A stretch of 64,000 nucleotides of DNA from JAGRKR01 sp041397725 (lineage in GTDB: Bacteria; Pseudomonadota; Alphaproteobacteria; Rhizobiales; Hyphomicrobiaceae): assembly GCA_041397725.1 (NCBI GenBank), contig JAWKVZ010000004.1, forward strand, positions 186,001 to 250,000, given 5' to 3'. Shown here piece by piece: positions 35,364 through 43,475 of the stretch. The notes beneath the pieces were generated by a model. The model worked only from the letters and a program-made list of their open reading frames with translations. It ran no database searches and had not been told where the DNA came from. Within the stretch, counting starts at the first letter, position 1. Every line of letters starts with the position of its first letter. Made by a program: the position numbers and the translations under genes.

Positions 35364-35382
35364 GGCGTGCGCGGCTCAAGTC

Positions 35383-36036
35383 CTAGAAGTACCGCTCGGG
35401 GATGCGGATGATGTCGCCCGGCCGGATATCGACGCCGGCGGAGGTCGGGTACGAGCGCTCGAACGTCTGGCCAGACCTGCGGATGAAGATCTTGCCGGTA
35501 TCGGCACGATAGGTGTAGCCGCCGGCCACCGCGACCGCGCTCATGATGGTCATGCCGCTGCGATAGGGATATTCGCCGGACTTCGTTACCTCGCCGATGA
35601 TGTAGAAGGGCCTTTGCGTCAGCAGCTCGACGCTGACTTTGGGGTCGCGGATATAGCCGTCGCGCAGCTTCGCCGCGATGCTCTCCTGCAGTTGCGCCGG
35701 CATCAGGCCTGCGGCCCGCACGGCGCCGATCAGCGGAATCGTGATGTTGCCGGTGCTGTCGACCTCGTACTCACGGCTGAGCTCCTGCTCCTTGAAGACC
35801 GTGATCCGCAGCTTGTCGCCCGTGTTGACCGTCATCCCGGAGAAGGGCAGATCCGCCGCGGGCGCGCCCGGCATGGCCGCCGGCGTCGCGCCAACGGCTT
35901 GGCTGCCGGGCACCTGCCCGCCGGGCGCCACCGGGCCAGACGACGAGGATGAGAACGAGCCGCCATTGGCGCAGCCCTGCAGGCACGCGGCAAGCGCCAG
36001 GAGAGCTACGATCAGCGCCCGTTTGCAATCCCGCAT
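35383..36036 (-). CDS. Polysaccharide export lipoprotein, Wza/OtnA-like
   Basis: A 217-residue outer-membrane export protein. The N-terminus is a lipoprotein signal (RALIVALLALAAC, lipobox LAAC with the Cys near residue 19), then a Ser/Gly/Pro linker. The poly_export domain follows (GDKLRITVFKEQELSREYEVDSTGNITIPLIG, about residues 83-114), with a SLBB-type domain after it (PFYIIGEVTKSGEYPY) ending IRPGDIIRIPERYF. It lacks the extra C-terminal domain and helix of E. coli Wza (379 residues), as in many short alphaproteobacterial forms. It is the likely outer-membrane partner of the chain-length protein at 18351-20558 although 15 kb away. The ATG at 36036 has GAGGTG upstream. Confidence 0.88.
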   Translation of the reverse strand: MRDCKRALIVALLALAACLQGCANGGSFSSSSSGPVAPGGQVPGSQAVGATPAAMPGAPAADLPFSGMTVNTGDKLRITVFKEQELSREYEVDSTGNITIPLIGAVRAAGLMPAQLQESIAAKLRDGYIRDPKVSVELLTQRPFYIIGEVTKSGEYPYRSGMTIMSAVAVAGGYTYRADTGKIFIRRSGQTFERSYPTSAGVDIRPGDIIRIPERYF

Positions 36037-36293
36037 GATCACCTCGTGTGTAGTCCGATCTTTGACATGACCTGATTCGCAGTGATTCGTCTCGACGCTC
36101 GCGTTCCGGAACATCGGCGCGCGGCGTCGGCCGGCACCGCCACCCGCTCCGCGGGAGACGGCACTCACCACACGCAACAGCGTCAAAACCTGAATGTAAC
36201 TTACTGAAAAGACGCAGACTTATGAGCGCTTCGCAGCGACTGCTGCGCATTCACCCGGCCGTGGCGACCGGGCCATTCCACTCCGCAACCGCA

Positions 36294-37067
36294 TCAGCCC
36301 GTGCCGGTGATCAGGAACCGGACGTCGTGGCTTTCGAGCACGGCACACGTCAGTCGTCCTGTCGCATATGCCCCGGTGTCTATGTTCATTCGGTTAACGC
36401 GGACGTCAGGCTCCTCGACCGGGGTATGGCCGTGGACGACGTAGCGGCCGTGATCGCGCTCGGAGAGCAGAAACTCGTCGCGGATCCACATGAGGTCCGT
36501 CGGCGACTGTTCGTCGAGTGCAAGTCCGGGCCGCACGCCGGCATGGCAGAAGAAGAAGTCGCCGATCACGCAGGAGAGCTTCAGCGATTGCAGCAAGGCG
36601 ATGTGCGCCTGCGGCATGGAGCCGGCCAGATCCTGCGCCGCCTTGTCGTAGTTGCGGCCGAGTTGCACGTCCCGCACGCCGACGCCATAGGAAGCGAGCG
36701 TCTCGAGGCCGCCGAAATGCCGCCAGTCCGCGCCGAACCCTGGCTCGGCCAGGAAGGCGAGCAGCATCTCCTCGTGATTGCCCTTGAGCGGTACGAAGCG
36801 GCTGGCCCAGGCCGGCGGATCGAGCAGCATGTCGATGACGCGCGACGCCCCGAACCCCCGGTCGACATAATCGCCGAGGAGCACCAGCGTGTTGGTCAGG
36901 CCTGGGGCCGCGCGGATGTCGGCCTCGATGCGGCCGAGGAGCTCGCGCAGCAGATCGTCGCGACCGTGAATGTCACCGATCGCGTAGATGCGCTGGCCAG
37001 CCGGCACGCCATAGCCGCTGGGCTTTCGCGCCGGCTTCGCTGAACGCGACCGAAATCCCAGTGGCAT
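36294..37067 (-). CDS. Metallophosphoesterase, serine/threonine protein phosphatase-like
   Basis: A 257-residue cytoplasmic phosphatase of the PPP superfamily. Metal-binding motifs in order: YAIGDIHGRDD (about residues 29-39), LLGDYVDRG (about 61-69), LKGNHEE (about 92-98), FCHAGVRPG and VVHGHTPV. It resembles the PrpA/bis(5'-nucleosyl)-tetraphosphatase-like group, so the substrate may be a phosphoprotein or Ap4A. The ATG at 37067 is used; the in-frame extension upstream looks non-coding and would run towards the tRNA gene. Confidence 0.87.
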   Translation of the reverse strand: MPLGFRSRSAKPARKPSGYGVPAGQRIYAIGDIHGRDDLLRELLGRIEADIRAAPGLTNTLVLLGDYVDRGFGASRVIDMLLDPPAWASRFVPLKGNHEEMLLAFLAEPGFGADWRHFGGLETLASYGVGVRDVQLGRNYDKAAQDLAGSMPQAHIALLQSLKLSCVIGDFFFCHAGVRPGLALDEQSPTDLMWIRDEFLLSERDHGRYVVHGHTPVEEPDVRVNRMNIDTGAYATGRLTCAVLESHDVRFLITGTG

Positions 37068-37211
37068 ATCGTTGGGCCGTATTTCATGTCGGAAAAAAAC
37101 AGCGCCCGGCGTCCCGGGCCAAATGCTGGCACGAATCTTATGTGATTCGCACACGCACTTCACGCGGCAACGCACGCTGATCAGGCGGCGCACGCCTCGC
37201 GCATTTGCTGG

Positions 37212-37295
37212 TGCCCCGCGTCCGACTCGAACGGACACTCCCTCGCGGGAACTGGATTTTGAGTCCAGCGCGTCTACCGGTTCCGCCAGCGGGGC
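37212..37295 (-). tRNA. tRNA-Leu (anticodon CAA)
   Basis: On the minus strand the sequence folds as a class II tRNA. The acceptor stem pairs GCCCCGC with GCGGGGC. The anticodon stem CTGGA/TCCAG holds the loop CTCAAAA, giving anticodon CAA. A long variable arm (CCC-GCGA-GGG) is present, and the T-arm reads GTCCG-TTCGAGT-CGGAC. The CCA end is encoded at 37211-37209. No integrated element or duplicated 3' end was noticed around it. Confidence 0.95.
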
Positions 37296-37452
37296 AGCAG
37301 GCGGCGGATGATAGCGGGAGCCCCCGCTCCGTCAACCGCCGTCGTCGGCCGCGGTGGACCGCTGTGACATCCTGGGAGCGCCGTCGGGGAATACGCGGCG
37401 CGAAGGAGCCAGCACAGTGGACAGGCCAGCCCCTGGTCGGTAAGCACCACGC

Positions 37453-38034
37453 ATGCTGAAGCCGATCTACGATTGGACGATGCGAATGGCAGCGCACCCC
37501 AAGGCCGGGCGTGCGCTTTTTGCCGTCGCCTTCATCGAAAGCTCCGTCTTTCCCATCCCGCCCGACGTGATGCTCGTGCCGATGATCATGGCGCAGCGCA
37601 TGAAGGCCTGGGCCTATGCGACCATCTGCACGATCGGCTCGGTGCTCGGGGGCCTTGCCGGCTACGCCATCGGCTACTTCTTCTTCGAGCTGGCCGGACG
37701 GGCTGTGCTGGCCTTCTATGGCCACGCCGACGCGTTCCAGACGTTTGCCGACACGTTCAACAAGTGGGGCGTGTGGATCTTGATCATCAAGGGCATGACG
37801 CCCTTCCCCTACAAGGTCCTGACGATCCTGGCCGGAGCCACGCAGATGAACCTGCTGGCCTTCGTCGTCGCCAGCATCGTGGCGCGCGCCATGCGATTCT
37901 ATCTGGTCGCCGGGCTGCTCTACTGGTTCGGCCAGCCGATTCGCGACTTCATCGAGCGACGCCTGAGCCTTGTCACAACCGTTTTCGCAGTGCTACTCGT
38001 GGGCGGGTTCGCCGCCATCAAGCTGTTTCTCTGA
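37453..38034 (+). CDS. YqaA-family (DedA/SNARE-associated-like) membrane protein
   Basis: A 193-residue inner-membrane protein with about four to five helices. FIESSVFPIPPDVMLVPMI (about residues 28-46) and GMTPFPYKVLTILAGAT (about 115-131) are the hallmark segments with a conserved Glu and helix-breaking prolines. The superfamily is implicated in lipid flipping and membrane homeostasis. It is 8 bases upstream of dsbB and probably co-transcribed; the same pairing occurs in other alphaproteobacteria. Confidence 0.87.
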   Translation: MLKPIYDWTMRMAAHPKAGRALFAVAFIESSVFPIPPDVMLVPMIMAQRMKAWAYATICTIGSVLGGLAGYAIGYFFFELAGRAVLAFYGHADAFQTFADTFNKWGVWILIIKGMTPFPYKVLTILAGATQMNLLAFVVASIVARAMRFYLVAGLLYWFGQPIRDFIERRLSLVTTVFAVLLVGGFAAIKLFL

Positions 38035-38042
38035 GGTTGTTC

Positions 38043-38561
38043 ATGTCGTTGCGTAGCCCTGTCGAGGACACTCGGGCCGCCTATCGGGCTGGCGCCACGG
38101 TCCTTCTCGGCAGCACCGGCATTATTCTTCTGGCCCTCGCCTTCGAGTACATCGGCGGCTACAAGCCCTGCGAGCTCTGCCTGCAGCAGCGCTACGCCTA
38201 CTACGCCGCCATCCCCGCCACGTTCCTGGCGCTCGTACTGATGAGCGCGCGCCTGCACACCCTGGCCATGGCCGTTCTGGCGCTGGTGGCGTTGGCCTAC
38301 ATCGCCAATGCCGGCCTCGCGGTCTATCAGGCGGGTGCGGAATGGAAGTTCTGGCCGGGCCCATCGACCTGCTCCGCGCCGGGCGACCTGTCGAAGGACG
38401 TCGGCGACCTCATGAGGCGCCTCCGACGCGCCACGCCGATACGCTGCGACGAGGCCTCCTGGCGCTTCCTCGGCCTCTCCTTCGCAGGCTGGAACGTGCT
38501 GATATCGCTAGCGCTTTCGGCTATGGCAGTGACTGCTGCGCGCGCGCTCAAGCGGCGCTGA
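38043..38561 (+). CDS. dsbB: Disulfide bond formation protein DsbB
   Basis: A 172-residue inner-membrane protein with four helices that passes electrons from DsbA to quinone. The first periplasmic redox pair is in KPCELCLQQRY (Cys-x2-Cys, about residues 41-44). The second pair is Cys in PSTCSAPGD and Cys in IRCDEASW. The quinone-side Arg follows the CELC motif. A complete redox set suggests a functional enzyme. The two Cys-rich secreted proteins near 59-63 kb would be potential clients of this pathway. Confidence 0.92.
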   Translation: MSLRSPVEDTRAAYRAGATVLLGSTGIILLALAFEYIGGYKPCELCLQQRYAYYAAIPATFLALVLMSARLHTLAMAVLALVALAYIANAGLAVYQAGAEWKFWPGPSTCSAPGDLSKDVGDLMRRLRRATPIRCDEASWRFLGLSFAGWNVLISLALSAMAVTAARALKRR

Positions 38562-39683
38562 CCCGACCTGCGACGCAGCGCGCCGCGCCCGGTTCTCCAC
38601 AGTCAATTCAAAAATCCCAAGCTGGTCGAATTCACGCCCTCGCGTGGCCACAAAGCTACAGTTATCTACTCCCTGTCCGACGGCGCGAGTCGCCAGAGGA
38701 TGCGTAGCGAGGGAGCCACACGTGGAAATACTCGATCGCCACCCCATATCAGTCAGCGTACTCCGGCAGATCCGGTCCAAGCGACGATCTGCCAGCGAGA
38801 GGGGAAGCGGTCCGAGCCACGATGCCTCTGCCGCCATCGCGTACCCAGTAGCGTTCAGTAGCGTCCTGTTGCGTTCCGTTGCGTTGCGATCACCGAAAGT
38901 GGTCGCCGAGTTCAGAGCGACGCCCAAGAGCATGCTCGAAGGCCCGTTCCAGAAGATGCGGCAAGCCGCCCGTGCGTCCAAGTCCACGCGTATCGCCAGG
39001 CGGTTTGCCGCCGACACTACGGTGAGGGTTCCGTCCACCCTATCCCGCCTCACCGTCCGCGTGCCCCGCGTAGCGTTCCCGTCGGTTGCGTCCCCCAGTT
39101 CGGTTGCGTCCCCCCAGTTTCATGTTGCGTCCGGTCGCGTCGGGTTGACCGAAGTTGCGTCCATCGCGTTGTCGAAGTTGCGTCAGAGTCCCCCTCCCAA
39201 TGGGCAGCATTTCCACTGAGCGTTCGTTGCGTCGCCTGCGCGTTTCGAGAGTTCGTCATCAGGTCGCGTTAAGTCTCGTGTGAAGAGTTGGTTGCGTCGG
39301 TGGCGTCAGGTCGCGTTCGTTGAGTTCGTTGCGTTGGTTGCGTTGGTTGCGTGCGGGTCGAGCTGGTCGCGTCAGGTTGCGTTCGTTGAGTTGGTTGCGT
39401 TCAGGTCGCGTTGAAAAAAAGCACAAGAGTTCCAACAGGCGTCGAGCAGTTGCGAGGAGTTGCACGGTCACCCGACGGAGTCCCGAGACCCCCAAGCGAG
39501 TTCGGAGGAGCCACCACACTCCTTCATCGAGTAGGCAAACGCGTCTAGTGAGACACGCATGTCCCACTCAAGGCGTCACATGTCACGGTTCCGCGTAGTG
39601 ACACCGGAGCGCTGGACGCGTTTGCCACCCCTCGGACCGTCGGAGCCCGCGCCTCTCTTCGTCTCGACCAGGAGGCCATTCAG
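38562..39683. repeat. 1.1-kb gene-poor region with clusters of the heptamer GTTGCGT
   Basis: No supported gene lies between dsbB and the small gene at 39684. Three clusters carry GTTGCGT or close variants, all in the same orientation. Cluster 1 has four copies at exact 10-bp steps (38848, 38858, 38868, 38878). Cluster 2 has about eight at 39070-39183 with 10-21 bp spacing, including two copies of CGGTTGCGTCCCCCAGTT at 39083 and 39101. Cluster 3 has an isolated copy at 39226, a variant at 39263 and thirteen units from 39291 to 39411 at 9-11 bp steps. Open frames across the region have unusual composition and no recognisable product. A run of seven A follows at 39414-39420. Confidence 0.75.
39291..39411 (+). 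repeat. Helically phased array of 13 GTYGMGY heptamers
   Basis: Unit starts are 39291, 39300, 39310, 39319, 39328, 39337, 39346, 39357, 39366, 39376, 39385, 39394 and 39405, a mean step of 9.5 bp. Six units are exactly GTTGCGT, three are GTCGCGT, two GTTGAGT, and one each GTGGCGT and GTCGAGC. Spacer bases are mostly TT, TC or AG. Each unit falls on nearly the same face of the helix. Confidence 0.8.
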
Positions 39684-39899
39684 ATGAACCGGCAGCACAT
39701 CAATCCGTTCCACTGGCATCAGTCGATCGGCTACGCGCGCCAGTCGTGCGCGCAGATCTTCCGCGACGGCGGCGCCCCCACGGACGCCTTGAAGGCCTAT
39801 GGCATCACGCCCGAGGCCGGCCACACGGTCGATTGGAGCGAGGCCGTCGAGATGATCGCCGACCGCCTCTGCGCCCGCGAGCAGCGCCTCGCCGCCTGA
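39684..39899 (+). CDS. Small hypothetical protein
   Basis: A 71-residue soluble protein, MNRQHINPFHWHQSIGYARQSC onwards, with a likely helical C-terminal half (WSEAVEMIADRLCAREQRLAA). An AGGAGG lies 9 bases before the ATG, one of the clearest ribosome binding sites in the window, and codon use is normal for the genome, so it is probably real and well expressed. I do not recognise the family. His and Trp cluster at the N-terminus (HINPFHWH). It follows the heptamer array directly and is followed by two hairpins. Confidence 0.7.
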   Translation: MNRQHINPFHWHQSIGYARQSCAQIFRDGGAPTDALKAYGITPEAGHTVDWSEAVEMIADRLCAREQRLAA

Positions 39900-39948
39900 G
39901 CGCTCGCGCCTGACGCGTTACGACGCGGATTTCCGCGCACCGCATCCG

Positions 39949-39975
39949 GTGAGCCTTCGCCCTCTTCGGCTCACC
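39949..39975 (+). terminator. Stem-loop 3' of the small gene
   Basis: GGTGAGCC and GGCTCACC form a perfect 8-bp stem around an 11-base loop, 50 bases past the stop codon. No T run follows, so this may stabilise the 3' end and not terminate. Confidence 0.4.
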
Positions 39976-40018
39976 CAGAGAAAAGCTGGCCGCAGAAGCC
40001 ATGCCCCCAACGAAACTC

Positions 40019-40049
40019 GGGCGCCCTCACCGGCGCCCGTTTTCGTTTT
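40019..40049 (+). terminator. Rho-independent terminator
   Basis: GGGCGCC and GGCGCCC form a 7-bp stem with a 6-base loop, followed by GTTTTCGTTTT. This is a good intrinsic terminator for the small gene at 39684-39899. Confidence 0.75.
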
Positions 40050-40176
40050 GCGATTCGCCGGCAAGAAACAAGTGATGCCGCGGCTATAGTCCGAGCGGGG
40101 TGGTAATTACTAGACATCAGAGTGTAGGCTGCCGTGTGGACGTGTCGGCATCGCAAGAGCCGAGGGGAGGCAGGCT

Positions 40177-40581
40177 TTGTCTCAAGGAAATCCAGGTGAT
40201 GAAGTCACAGGGCAGAGAATTGAAGCCCAAATCACGGCCCCACGTCCGACTGAAATCATCGCACAAACAGCCTCTTTGATGCTGTCGAGCGCAATCGTTG
40301 CGGCGCTCCTAGTTGGCTCGGCCATTCACTACGCAGGTTGGATTCCTGCAAGAGACACTCTCAACGAATCGGCATTTGTTTGGCCCTACCTCGGTGTGGT
40401 GTGGCTTCTGCTTTTGACGGATAATTTCCTACGCTTTAGAGCGACCGTTTATGGCGACGCGAGGTCTAAGCGAACCGCTTGCAGTTTCAGCTGGTTCCTG
40501 CGAATCTCGATGTTGATCGCCATCACTGTCGGAATCGCCGTTCTCTTGATGAAACTCGGTGTGATCGGCCCAATTGTATAG
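40177..40581 (+). CDS. Small membrane protein of lower GC, unknown function
   Basis: A 134-residue protein with three hydrophobic helices (about residues 34-56, 68-82 and 108-130) and a polar N-terminus. It starts at TTG 40177, with GGGGAGG upstream. Third-position GC and overall GC are clearly lower than in neighbouring genes (stretches such as TCGGCATTTGTTTGGCC and TTGACGGATAATTTCC), suggesting recent arrival or weak selection. No family was recognised. It is convergent with the MFS gene. Confidence 0.6.
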   Translation: MSQGNPGDEVTGQRIEAQITAPRPTEIIAQTASLMLSSAIVAALLVGSAIHYAGWIPARDTLNESAFVWPYLGVVWLLLLTDNFLRFRATVYGDARSKRTACSFSWFLRISMLIAITVGIAVLLMKLGVIGPIV

Positions 40582-40608
40582 CGCTGAGTGCCGCCGGTCA
40601 GTTCACCA

Positions 40609-41835
40609 CTACCCCCTCTCCACCTTCCCGCTCGGCATGACGGCGGCGATGAGGGTGGCGCAGAGGACCGTGGCGGTCAGGAAATAGAAGACGCTGCCGA
40701 TGCCCCAGGTGTCGGCGATTATGCCGCCGACGATCGGCACCAGCATGGTCATGCCGGACTGGCTGCCGAACAGCAGGCTGATGGCCGAGCCGTCGAGATG
40801 CTTCGGCGTCATGTCGATCATCCAGCTTTGAACCACCGGCCGGACGGCGAAGAGCGCGAAACCGAGCAGGAACACCATGGTCACGAACAGGACCGCGCCC
40901 TTGACGATGGCGAGCGAGCCGACCAGCAGCGTCGTGGCGACGAGGCCGACGAGCACCACGGGCTGGCGGCCGATGCGGTCCGACCAGGCCCCCGCCACCG
41001 GCCCGGCGACGACGCCGCCGATCTGAATGGCGATGGCGGCGAAACCCACCAGCTTCGGTCCGGCATTGAGCGCACCCACCAGATAGAGCGGGATGAACAT
41101 GAGCATGCCGTTCTGGACCATGGAGCGGAAGCCCGCCAGCAGGCAGAGCGCCAGCACGGCCTTGTTCTGCACGAGGCCGCGCAGGCCGTGCAGGTAGTGG
41201 CCGAGCTTGCCGCCGCCGGGCGCGCCGGCCGGGTTGTCGTTGCGGATCTCGGTGAGCACCACGAGCAGGATCACGGCGATGGCGAACACCGGCAGCGCCG
41301 CCACCATCGTCACGCCCCGCCAGGAGAGCGCGAGCAGCAGCAGCGCGCCGACCGCCGGCGCGAGAATGTCGCCGAAGCTGGCGCCGAGCGTGTGAATGGA
41401 CAGCGCGAAGCCGCGCCCGTTCGGATAAAGGCGCGACAGGTAGGAGATCGCCGCGGGGTGCCAGATGTTGTTGGTCATGGCGATCAGCATCACGGGGATC
41501 GCCAGCCAGAAGACGTTGGCCGCCAGCCCCATGGCGAACAGCGCCGCGCCGCCCACGACGAGAGCACCCGCCTGCACGACGACACGCCGCCCGGAGATGT
41601 CGACGACGGCGCCAGACCCGACGTTCGCCGCGAAGGACGAGCCATGATAGAAGGTCATGAGGATGCCGGTCTCGGTGTAGGACAGGCCGAGCTCGCGGGC
41701 GATGAACGGCAGCAGCATATAGAGCAGCGCCAGATTCCAGTGCGTGGCCCCGTGACCGAGCGCCACCAGCAGCGCCGGCCCGTGCTCCCTGAAACCCCGC
41801 GACGGCGGCGCGCCGAGCTGATCCGTGGTCGACAC
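40609..41835 (-). CDS. MFS exporter, fosmidomycin-resistance (Fsr)-like
   Basis: A 408-residue major facilitator with 12 helices. FREHGPALLVALGHGATHWNLALLYMLLP resembles the start of Fsr-type exporters. The loop 2-3 motif A is DISGRRVVVQAG and its C-terminal copy is WSDRIGRQPVVLVG. The GTG at 41835 has AAGGGGGA 5 bases upstream and was chosen over an in-frame ATG 150 bases earlier that adds a low-complexity head. The substrate is unknown; the family exports fosmidomycin and other small molecules. Confidence 0.83.
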   Translation of the reverse strand: MSTTDQLGAPPSRGFREHGPALLVALGHGATHWNLALLYMLLPFIARELGLSYTETGILMTFYHGSSFAANVGSGAVVDISGRRVVVQAGALVVGGAALFAMGLAANVFWLAIPVMLIAMTNNIWHPAAISYLSRLYPNGRGFALSIHTLGASFGDILAPAVGALLLLALSWRGVTMVAALPVFAIAVILLVVLTEIRNDNPAGAPGGGKLGHYLHGLRGLVQNKAVLALCLLAGFRSMVQNGMLMFIPLYLVGALNAGPKLVGFAAIAIQIGGVVAGPVAGAWSDRIGRQPVVLVGLVATTLLVGSLAIVKGAVLFVTMVFLLGFALFAVRPVVQSWMIDMTPKHLDGSAISLLFGSQSGMTMLVPIVGGIIADTWGIGSVFYFLTATVLCATLIAAVMPSGKVERG

Positions 41836-42100
41836 GGCAGTCCCCCTTGATGATTCCGGGATCAAAGGACCCGTCGCTGGACGTACCGGCGGGCCGAACC
41901 ACCATGATAGACCTGCGATGGCGGCCGATCCAGTAGCCTTTGCGGGCTGCTGCCGCAAAGCCGCATCCGCGTCCACAAGCGCTTGCACCGCGGGACTGGC
42001 GACTTCACAGCACTGACACGCACGGCTAGTATGTCACCCGTGCAATGCAAAAGAGAGGTGTGTCTCGACCTACGTTCAGCAACCGATAGGACGCACGACC

Positions 42101-42661
42101 GTGACCGCTCATGTCGCGATGCCGGAGACGTTTCCAGCCTTGGTTCTGAATGCGGATTTCAGGCCGCTCAGCTACTACCCGCTCTCCTTGTGGAATTGGC
42201 AGGAGACGGTGAAGGCGGTGTTCCTCGACCGTGTGAACATCGTCTCCGAATACGACCGGTACGTGCGCAGTCCATCTTTCGAGATGCGGCTGCCGAGCGT
42301 TGTGTCCTTGAAGACCTATGTGCGGCCGGCGCTGTATCCGGCCTTCACGCGCTTCAACGTCTTCCTGCGCGACCGCTTTACCTGTCAGTATTGCGGCTCG
42401 AAGGAAGACTTGACGTTCGACCACCTCATTCCCCGCGCCCTCGGCGGGCAGACGCGGTGGGAGAACGTGGTGGCCGCCTGCGCGCCCTGCAATCTGGCCA
42501 AGGGCGGCGTCATGCCGGAAGTCGCTGGCATGCGGCCGGCGCAGGCGCCCTATCGCCCGACGGTCTACGAGCTGCATCGCAACGGGCGGTTGTTCCCGCC
42601 GAACTTCCTGCACGAGAGCTGGCTCGACTATCTCTACTGGGACGCCGAGCTCGAGCCGTAG
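42101..42661 (+). CDS. HNH endonuclease family protein
   Basis: A 186-residue HNH protein. The zinc-type core is FTCQYCGSKEDLTFDHLIPRALGGQTRWENVVAACAPCNLAKGG: two Cys-x2-Cys pairs, the DH pair and the N of the HNH motif (about residues 93-137). The N-terminus (FPALVLNADFRPLSYYPLSLWNWQETVKAVF) is characteristic of a conserved chromosomal subfamily of HNH proteins in alphaproteobacteria, not tied to mobile elements. The start is GTG 42101. It is convergent with the esterase gene, 9 bases apart. The physiological role is unknown. Confidence 0.87.
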   Translation: MTAHVAMPETFPALVLNADFRPLSYYPLSLWNWQETVKAVFLDRVNIVSEYDRYVRSPSFEMRLPSVVSLKTYVRPALYPAFTRFNVFLRDRFTCQYCGSKEDLTFDHLIPRALGGQTRWENVVAACAPCNLAKGGVMPEVAGMRPAQAPYRPTVYELHRNGRLFPPNFLHESWLDYLYWDAELEP

Positions 42662-42670
42662 AGCGCCGCC

Positions 42671-43327
42671 TCAGCGACGACCACCGAGCGCCCAGCGCAG
42701 GAAGCGGCCGCCGTGCGCCAGCGCGGCCTCGTCGATGCCGTGGCCGACGCCGGGACTGACGTGCCACTCCGGCGTCAGGCCCGCCTCGAGCAGCGCCTCG
42801 CGCGTCATGACCATGGCCTCCACCGGGATGACCTCGTCCTGGTCGCCGTGCACCAGCAGCACGGGCGGCGTATTGCGCATTTCCGCCACCAGATGCTCGG
42901 GCCCCGCGATCATGCCGGAGTAGCCGAGAATGGCAGCCGGTGCGAGCCTGGTGCGCAGCCCCACGTGCAGCGCCATCATCGTGCCCTGGCTGAAACCGAC
43001 GAGCGCCAGACGCTCGCCGGTGAGCCCGTAGTGCATCAGCTCGGCGGCGAGGAAGGCTTCGAGCGCCGGCGCCGCCTTGGTCACGCCGCGCCAGTATTCG
43101 CCGGGATCGCGCATTGTCAGATGGAACCACTGGAAGCCGGCCATGCCCCCCATGGGCAGCCGCTCCGGCGCATGCGGCGCCACGAACGCCGTGCGCGGCA
43201 TCAGTGGCCGCCATTGCTCGCCGAGCGCGATGAGGTCGTCGCCGCTGGCGCCATAGCCGTGCAGCAACACGACGAGGCTGTCGGCGGGGCCCGCCTCCGG
43301 CTCCAGTCTCGGGCCTTTGAGTGTCAT
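42671..43327 (-). CDS. Phospholipase/carboxylesterase, alpha/beta hydrolase
   Basis: A 218-residue serine hydrolase of the acyl-protein thioesterase/carboxylesterase type. The oxyanion-side motif is VVLLHGYGASGDD, the nucleophile is in LALVGFSQGTMM (Ser at about residue 115), Asp in LLVHGDQDEVIP and His in PGVGHGIDE. The ATG at 43327 fits family length. No genetic context points to a substrate. Confidence 0.88.
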   Translation of the reverse strand: MTLKGPRLEPEAGPADSLVVLLHGYGASGDDLIALGEQWRPLMPRTAFVAPHAPERLPMGGMAGFQWFHLTMRDPGEYWRGVTKAAPALEAFLAAELMHYGLTGERLALVGFSQGTMMALHVGLRTRLAPAAILGYSGMIAGPEHLVAEMRNTPPVLLVHGDQDEVIPVEAMVMTREALLEAGLTPEWHVSPGVGHGIDEAALAHGGRFLRWALGGRR

Positions 43328-43475
43328 CGCGTTCTCCCTGGGGTGCGCTCGCTCGAGATCGACGCACAAGACGGCTGCTTCGCGCGCGTGAGCGGCAGCC
43401 GGCTTCCTCGGTTCAGAGTGGGTCGGCGTCAAAAAAAATCACGTCCGCAAGTCTACGGAGCCGCACCCTGCCCGC

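Noticed and set aside
37212..37295. tRNA-Leu as an integration site
   Set aside because: No integrase gene, no duplicated 3' tRNA fragment and no composition change were found on either side.
38508..39053. 181-residue open frame on the minus strand opposite the end of dsbB
   Set aside because: It overlaps dsbB on the other strand, runs through the first heptamer cluster, has no ribosome binding site or recognisable motif, and its codon use does not match the genome.
38644..39219. 191-residue open frame on the plus strand through the repeat region
   Set aside because: The translation is repetitive only because GTTGCGTCC reads Val-Ala-Ser; no start signal, poor codon bias and no recognised domain. 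The DNA-level repeat crosses frames.
38848..39411. CRISPR array
   Set aside because: The repeats are 7 bases with 2-14-base spacers, far below CRISPR repeat and spacer sizes, and there are no cas genes.
39259..39567. 102-residue minus-strand frame with NQRN/NERN repeats
   Set aside because: The peptide repeat is a by-product of the 9-bp phased heptamers; the 10- and 11-bp steps break the frame relation, which selection on protein would not allow.
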